64,000 nucleotides of DNA from Caenorhabditis elegans (Eukaryota; Nematoda; Chromadorea; Rhabditida; Rhabditidae): positions 15,562,001-15,626,000 of the forward strand of contig NC_003282.8 in assembly GCF_000002985.6 (NCBI RefSeq). Reading direction: 5' to 3'. Both the position numbers and the translations under genes were made by a program. The notes below the pieces were generated by a model that was given only the letters and a program-made list of their open reading frames with translations, searched no databases and was not told the origin of the DNA. This document shows positions 58,001-64,000 of the stretch, in pieces (position 1 is the first letter of the stretch; the number at the start of each line of letters is the position of its first letter).

Positions 58001-58960
58001 CATGAAAAAAACAATTAGTTAAAACAAATTCATTTTTGAAAAACCAAGATATTGAGCACATTTTCAAAATAACTTTATGAAACAGAGTACTTGAAATAAG
58101 ACGACTTTTTGTTTTTGAAAAAAAAACTAACTGCAAATCCAACTTATTTTAAAAGAAAGAGTTGATAAAGAGTTGACAAAACTATTTTTCACCGGATTTA
58201 TCAACTTTTTGAAACCGTGAAAAAAATATTTATGTCCGCGTATATATTAACGCAGGCATGCCACAGATACGTTTGATGTTAAAATTGAAACCCAGAAATT
58301 GATTCCAATAAAAAATTTTGATTGATTAATCTAAAAAATATTTCATCTCAATTGAAAGAATTTAAAAAGTGCTCGAAAAATGTTGAAAGTTGGAACATTT
58401 TCTTCCATAATCTGTCGTTTGCAAATATTTTCCACGCTTTATTACTAAACTTCAGTAGCTTTTTTTAAAGTTAAATAAATTTAAAGTTAAATAAATTTTA
58501 AGTTAAATAAGTTTTTTAAAGTTAAATAAACTCAAATTCAAGTGATGACATAACATCTGAATTTGAACCGAAAATTTCACAAAAATCGTTCACAAAATTC
58601 GTAAACTTTTTTCGGAACATATTGAAACAGTATTTTTTTTCTTACTTTTTTCTCAATTTTTCTGTCAAAGTGAACTGAATTTTTTTTATGAACAACGGGG
58701 ACACCATTTTTGTTACAACCCGAAAAAACCCGAAAAAAAAAGAATATTTCTACATTATGTTGATATATAAGTTGAGAAATCGGATGACTGGTTTTTTCTC
58801 CCTTTCAAAGCCTTTCAAAGAATAGTTTCAATTTCCTGGCTCAACCAATTTTCCTGCTTCAGTTAAAATACATGGTTTCCTTGGACACCTTAAAAATTCG
58901 AGATTATATTGAAATTTAACAAAACAGAAATTTGTGGAGTAATTTCTAAAACAATTATCT
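55072..58960. other. Intergenic DNA upstream of the CPG4-like gene
   Basis: No gene supported beyond the piRNA motifs listed separately. A 103-codon minus frame at 55545-55856 begins in a slightly more GC-rich stretch (GATGTGTCCTTGGAGGTGGT on the minus strand) but has no acceptor or family match. A small tandem array of AAGTTAAATAAATTT-like units lies at about 58468-58530. Confidence 0.45.
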
Positions 58961-58962
58961 TT

Positions 58963-61900
58963 CGGTTTCATCAAGTTCACAAAACAGTGAAAAATTTTTG
59001 TTAGTTAATAGGAGAAACAAGTGTGTTGTACATATAACTTTCATACGAAATTGTCATATTCTCAAAAGTTGTAGAGTTTTACATAGACGAAGTTAAAATT
59101 TAAAATTGAGAAAATTACATAAAAATTGAAAAATGAAACAATTATCTACGGTTTCATATTGTCCACAAAAAATTTGTACCTGTTATTTCAAAATGTTTGT
59201 GACAGAACGCATTTTTTAACAGAAATAATTTTATTCTACAGTTGATCGTTATTTACAAAGTAATTTTTGATCAAAATATTTCCAACTTTGGTGCAATCCA
59301 GGCACATAGTACAGCCGATTTCACCGGCTTGGTCATCGTGATAGGCTTCGCATTCATTTTCAAACAAAAACCTGGTGTCCCGTTCGGAAACAGTCAGTTG
59401 TAGAACGACATGTCTGACCATATTTTCATAAAAGCCTCGTCTTGTGTTTTTTTTATGACATGGTTTTTGATTGAGTTTTGGCGGAAAACCTGTGTACTGA
59501 AAAACGATGAGATTGTGTTTAAAAAGTTTGATTTTTGAAACAGAAAATGTTTCTAACCACATGTCATATGTAGTCAAAATTTTCTGAATTTTTTTAAAAT
59601 TTCAAACATATTGTTTCAAAAAGTGGTTATTACTCAGTTGGGTTTACCTTTGAATTTTTGTTACAGAGTATAAACATTTACAAGACTCGGCAAAAAACTC
59701 TTTTGAAATAGGCAAATTTTATATTTTCTTCAGAAATTCGAAATCATTTTGAACTGAAAAATGAGAATAGCAATATAGGTTGAAAATTGAAAAAAAAATC
59801 ATAACTTGGGTATTTAGCATTTGTGACTAAATAATTTTCTCCGGTTTCATGACGTTCACAAGAAGGTTTTTAAAAAAATCGCTGTTATTATGAACAACAA
59901 AAAACACAACTACAAAAAAAAAACACAACTACAGATGAAAGCGAAAAAAAAGTTTTTTTTCCAAATTTTGCAGATAAAATTACTGATATAATCGACAATA
60001 TTCGGTCAATGGATTCTTCATTGAATTTAGAGAAAAAACTAACACTTGAGTACGCAATTTGTTACTATTAAACTGTATCGAACTTTCAGCTAGGACTTAA
60101 CGAAAAACGAAATAGTTTGTTGGAATTAAGAAGTTCACTGTTATGGGTGTTAATCGAAAAACGTTTTAAAACTAGTTGGAAACTTGTTTCTTTTTTTCTC
60201 TAAAAAAAATGTGTTTTTTTCCGGTTTCATGAAATGCACATAATATACTTTTCAGTTTTTTTGCAGTGAATCAGATTTTCAAAAAAAGCGAATTAAATGG
60301 TTGTAATTGAAAAGTCATCATTGCATGAAATCAATCAATACAAATCGAAATGACGATGAATAAACAGAAGAACTCAATTTGAAAGCGCAAATGAATATCA
60401 ATACGAGATTTTCATGGCTAAAATATGGATGAACGGTGCGTTTCACAAGATACTGATAAAATATTACGTTTGAAAAACGCTAAATAGGACTAAGTTTTAC
60501 TATAAACTCTAGCTTCAGCTATTAAAAGAAAATAAGTTTCACATGTTTCATGAAGTTGTCAAAAAAATTAAAAAAATTTTTTGGTAATTTTGGTAATTTG
60601 GCCATTGTTTTGTAAGAAAGTCTGTTAAGCGTCCGGATGAACCTTTTTCGTTAAATATAGTTTCTCAAAATAAAAAAAAAACATCGTAATGTCATAAAAA
60701 ATGCAACGAAAATGAATGGTTTGTTAAATATGGCGAATTATATTTTTCTGTTGATATTGGTTTCTAATATCTTCAAATTCTACTCAATGAGGTTAGATTC
60801 CTTGGTCTGCTCCATTATGACTCTGACTTTTCTAAAAATGTTAAAATTTATACAAAAAACATATAGCACAAATTCTATTTATTTCAACGGAAAATCATAC
60901 CATATTGGTTGCACTGGTTGCAAAATAATTGTTACCGGTTTCATAGATATCTCAAAAATTTATACATTTTTTGATTTTTTAGTGAGTAGGGCATTGGATT
61001 ACTAATTATCGTTGTAATGTTGAGATTGCTTGTACCCTTTTTTCCTGGCACGTGTAAATTTTTTGTAGGTCTTGTCGCGATCGTCGCTATTATGGTAACT
61101 ACTAGTTTTTTAGCAGCACAGTTATTCGCTTGTGATAGAGACTAGAAAATACTGAATTCGCAATGAAGCTTTTAGCGTTTTTTTTTTCATTATTTTCACA
61201 ATCTTGCGACATCCAAGTATAATCAAATTTTGCGGGTAATTTTAATTTGAATAAATTGTCTGAAATTCAATTTACTTTCACCACTGTTTCTAGATAGGCT
61301 CCTTTTTTTCTAAAAAAACTGTGATCACAATTGCGAACACAGCTTTTTAGTTTTTCAGCGTTTCATATTATTTAATATTCCCGCCGAACTACACGATTAC
61401 TTGTGTAATGGCCTTGAAAAATAAATGTATAAATAAAATCTGTGTTTCAGCAATTTTTAAAGTAAATTGATGGAACCTGGTGAATTATTTTTTCATTAAT
61501 TTCACAACTCATCCAAAATTAACATGAGTGCTGAAAATAATTAGCTTCATGTTTTCTTGAAGACCTTCAAAATTAAATTACGTATATTGCATTTCATCAA
61601 TCAAATATCAATCGCAAAATATTTTCTACAGTTTCATTAAATTTATAAAAAAGTAAAGTTTTTTTTTTCGTCAGTTGATGGTAAAAAAAAATCCGAATAG
61701 TATCAAATGAGAAAATATAAAATTTTATTTTAAATGTTGCATCATATTAATTTTTTTAAAATATTTTCTACAACTACTAAAGTTTCGTGTCTCGGCGCAA
61801 AATTTTTGGTAATGAAAAGAGCAATTAACATATTTTCTTCGAAAATGCTGATAGTCGAAATGGAATTTGGAGAAAAAAATAAAGGTTTTCTGGTAACCCG

Positions 61901-63683
61901 GAATTGGTGGTTCAATAATTTTCTTTGGTTTCATAGTGTTTTCATAAAGAAGAAATATTAAAATTGTTATTGCCATTTTGTATGCATTTGTTGGGATATT
62001 CAATTGTAACAAGTTGAAATTCATATTCTTTTAAAAATCCAACTTTTTGAAAACAACTATATGTTCTACTCGTTCATAAATAACTGTTCACTGAAAAATA
62101 TGTCATTAGGTGTTACTTCTCACAAATTCTTAAATTAATAATTTCAAAGTTGCACTTTTCTGCTGAGAAACACAAAAATCTTAGGAGTAATAAAAAAAAA
62201 TGTTTGAAGTATTTTTGTGAAAATACTGAAATAGTCGATTTTTATAAAAATTGGATTTTCAAATATCTGATTTCTCACAAAGTTTTCCAAAACGTAATTT
62301 CACCGCGAATTCAGTAAATAAATAAAAATGATGTTTCAGGAAGTGTTTAAAAATTGTGTAAAAAATTAGAAAAACAGTTGGAATAACAAATACGATAAGT
62401 CGCTCTTTTTTGTTGAAAAAACATTTTAAAAAATTATAATATTTTGTGCGATTTTAAGAGGTCAAAAGTTTGAAAACTTGATTTCAATATGCAAAGGATA
62501 TAATCAAACTTTTTTCAGTATTGAGTTTCAAAAAAAGAATGTGCTGAAATTAGCAAATTTAATTTACGTTTGAAATAAAAAACGTTTGAAAATTTCATTT
62601 GTTCTTATAATTGGAAATTAACGAAATAGTTGGGAAGCTGTAAATAATATCCATATCAGTTGCGAAATAATTTTCTTCCAGTTTCAGGGAGTTCACGTAA
62701 ATGTTTTTAAAAATAATGTTTTTTGTTAAAGTGGACAATAATATCATATTCTGTTAAATTGTATATAAACTTACAGCAATCTGAAATTGAAATATTGTTC
62801 TGTAACACCACGTTGAGAAATAACAATGTGATTCAATTGACGTGATTTCGTTCTGTTTCTTGTGAAATAATACAACTTTGTGGAGAGTAATATTTCAAAT
62901 ACATTCATTAATTGAAATTAATCCTATTTTGATAAACATAATGATATTAATTCTATTTTAAAAAAATTGGAAAAAAAAAACTGAGAAAGCAGTCGTTTTG
63001 TGACCATTGATTTAAATGTTATAAAAATAATATTTATTATTTATTACACTTCAGGGTTTTCTACTATACTACGAATGGATTTCACAAAACACTCAGAAGA
63101 TATCGTACGTGTGAAACTGTGAATTTTTTGTTGAAGTTAGATTTTTAAACTTACTATTAATCACAATAGATTTTTGAAGAACTTTTTTTTATATTTTACA
63201 GTTTAATTGAATGTCATACGACTAGTAAATCTAAAAGCAAACATCAAATATCAACACTAAACTACCGTGCATTTTATTGAACTCCTCTTTATACACACAG
63301 AAGCGGGAACTTTTTTTTTTCAATTCATCCCACCAGATATTTTGAAAGAAAATAGAAAGTGGTATTTTTTAAACTGCTTTACAATTTTCTCCAAAACAAT
63401 AATACAACGTTTAGTGTCAAGAGCATTTTCAAAGAGTTACGCCTTCAAAACTTCAAATTATTTTTTTAAAGAAAAAATTACTGTTTTAGCGAAGTCTTAT
63501 AACGTTTCTCGAAAATGGATTAAATATTGAATTCTGATTTATTCGACAAGAAGATTTTATTTTTTCTTCAAAAAACTAGAAAATTTGAAAAATATTGAAC
63601 TTGAAATTTAAAAAAATGTGGCAGATAACGTAGAAAATCCAAAAAATGAAGTATAATCGGCGTAAAAATTTTCTCCGGTTTCA
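58963..63683 (+). promoter_or_regulatory. Local array of CGGTTTCA-type motifs, plus strand
   Basis: CGGTTTCA begins at 58963, 59149, 59842, 60222, 60936 and 63676; CAGTTTCA at 61629 and 62679; TGGTTTCA at 61926. Most share a longer context, roughly TTTTCTCCGGTTTCAT.AAGTTCA.AAA. The units at 58963 and 63676 even share TTTCATCAAGTTCA and a later CAGTGAAAAATTTT-like or CAAGTGAAAAAATTTT part. Spacing is 0.2-1.7 kb. By position and A/T setting they look like a diverged local branch of the 21U promoter family; activity is unproven. Confidence 0.5.
59236..59677 (-). CDS. Possible small Cys-containing protein, two exons
   Basis: The exon 59496-59236 has a good acceptor (TTTTTCAG|TACACAGG) and reads YTGFPPKLNQKPCHKKNTRR...FENECEAYHDDQAGE then IGCTMCLDCTKVGN and ends NYFVNNDQL. 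Its G+C content and codon use are those of a real exon. A short upstream exon 59677-59648 (MFILCNKNSK, donor AAG|GTAAAC) matches its phase across a 151-bp intron, giving 96 aa, but lacks a signal peptide. The CxxCxxC cluster suggests metal binding or disulfides. No family is recognised. The true first exon may lie elsewhere, or this may be a remnant of a longer gene. Confidence 0.45.
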
Positions 63684-64000
63684 TCAAGTTCATAAACAAG
63701 TGAAAAAATTTTGTCAGTCGGTGAGAAATCAAAATGTGGAAAAGTTTTTTTATTTTATTTAAATTATATTCATTACCACGCACAAAAAATTGTCAGAAAA
63801 AGCTGGAAAAATTCATGTTGTCTCTAAAACTTTTGGAATTCAAGATAAGATCGAACTTTGCGTTGAAAAACTATCTCGAAAATTACAAATACAAATGTTT
63901 CTCTGTTTTCACGCGCTCAGAAGTTTTTGCTGGTATCGTTTCTTTAAAAATTATTTTCTTGAAAGAAATTAATAAACCAATTTTTTTAAAACTGAAATCC
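59678..64000. other. AT-rich intergenic DNA to the window end
   Basis: Apart from the motif array no gene is supported. A stretch near 61060-61145 is less AT-rich (GTCTTGTCGCGATCGTCGCT) and is preceded by TTTTTTGTAG, an acceptor-like run, but frames are short. Frames at 60712-61005 and 63267-63530 have AT-driven composition only. Confidence 0.45.

Larger units (their letters stand above)
49583..59543. promoter_or_regulatory. Mixed-strand array of 21U-RNA promoter motifs
   Basis: Exact minus-strand cores (TGAAACAG) begin at 49583, 49779, 51599, 52199, 52457, 54939, 55309, 56377, 57092, 58078, 58623 and 59536. Plus-strand cores (CTGTTTCA) begin at 50103, 53210, 53960, 56059, 56221 and 57192. 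Several lie in introns of the CPG4-like gene, on both its strands. The ones at 51599 and 52199 share ACAAACATTCTGAAACAG, another local copy pair. Type I 21U-RNA genes are known to occur in introns as well as between genes. Confidence 0.65.

Overview
This window reads as nuclear DNA of a Caenorhabditis nematode, most likely C. elegans and most likely the right part of chromosome IV. It is very AT-rich, introns are short with TTTTCAG-type acceptors, there is an RTE-type LINE with an AAGT-like tail, and several gene families have a nematode look. The strongest sign is an octamer, CTGTTTCA (TGAAACAG on the other strand), that recurs about 70 times by hand count and is usually set in A/T runs. This is the core of the upstream 'Ruby' motif of type I 21U-RNA (piRNA) genes, which in C. 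elegans are concentrated on chromosome IV. Most of the DNA that looks empty is therefore probably an array of tiny, individually promoted piRNA genes. All coordinates and identities were worked out by eye.

Layout. 0-9 kb: minus-strand 21U promoters and no protein gene. 9.1-11 kb: the array switches to the plus strand just after a purine-rich tract. 12.4-14.3 kb: minus-strand variant motifs. 15.0-15.4 kb: a 168-bp tandem repeat. 16.7-19 kb: first copy of a Cys/Gln-rich secreted protein gene (ABU/PQN-like, 335 aa, two exons). 21.9-24.1 kb: a three-exon gene for an unrecognised 147-aa protein. 28.3-38.8 kb: three more ABU/PQN-like copies (plus, minus, plus), an orphan copy of their promoter, a broken gene fragment, a TA-flanked MITE, and a 3.3-kb RTE LINE inserted in the 3' flank of the last copy. 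40-45 kb: plus-strand 21U promoters and an intact tRNA-Ala(UGC). 45.1-47.3 kb: a large palindrome (arms about 0.95 kb) whose spacer holds a TTTGCCG-type repeat and an exact 5' half of tRNA-Ala. 47.9-52.4 kb: several hairpin MITEs. 51.2-55.1 kb (minus): a five-exon secreted Cys-rich protein resembling the chondroitin proteoglycan 4 (CPG4) group, with a relic first exon 5 kb downstream. 59.2-59.7 kb: a small Cys-containing exon pair. 58.9-63.7 kb: a local series of plus-strand CGGTTTCA variants.

How it fits together. The protein genes (pharyngeal-cuticle-like ABU/PQN proteins, a secreted Cys-rich protein, a possible nuclear protein) have no evident common pathway; they sit as islands in piRNA-producing DNA. 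The main themes are duplication followed by homogenisation, seen in the ABU/PQN-like copies, the palindrome and the local motif families, and inverted repeats at several scales. No virus-like element was recognised.
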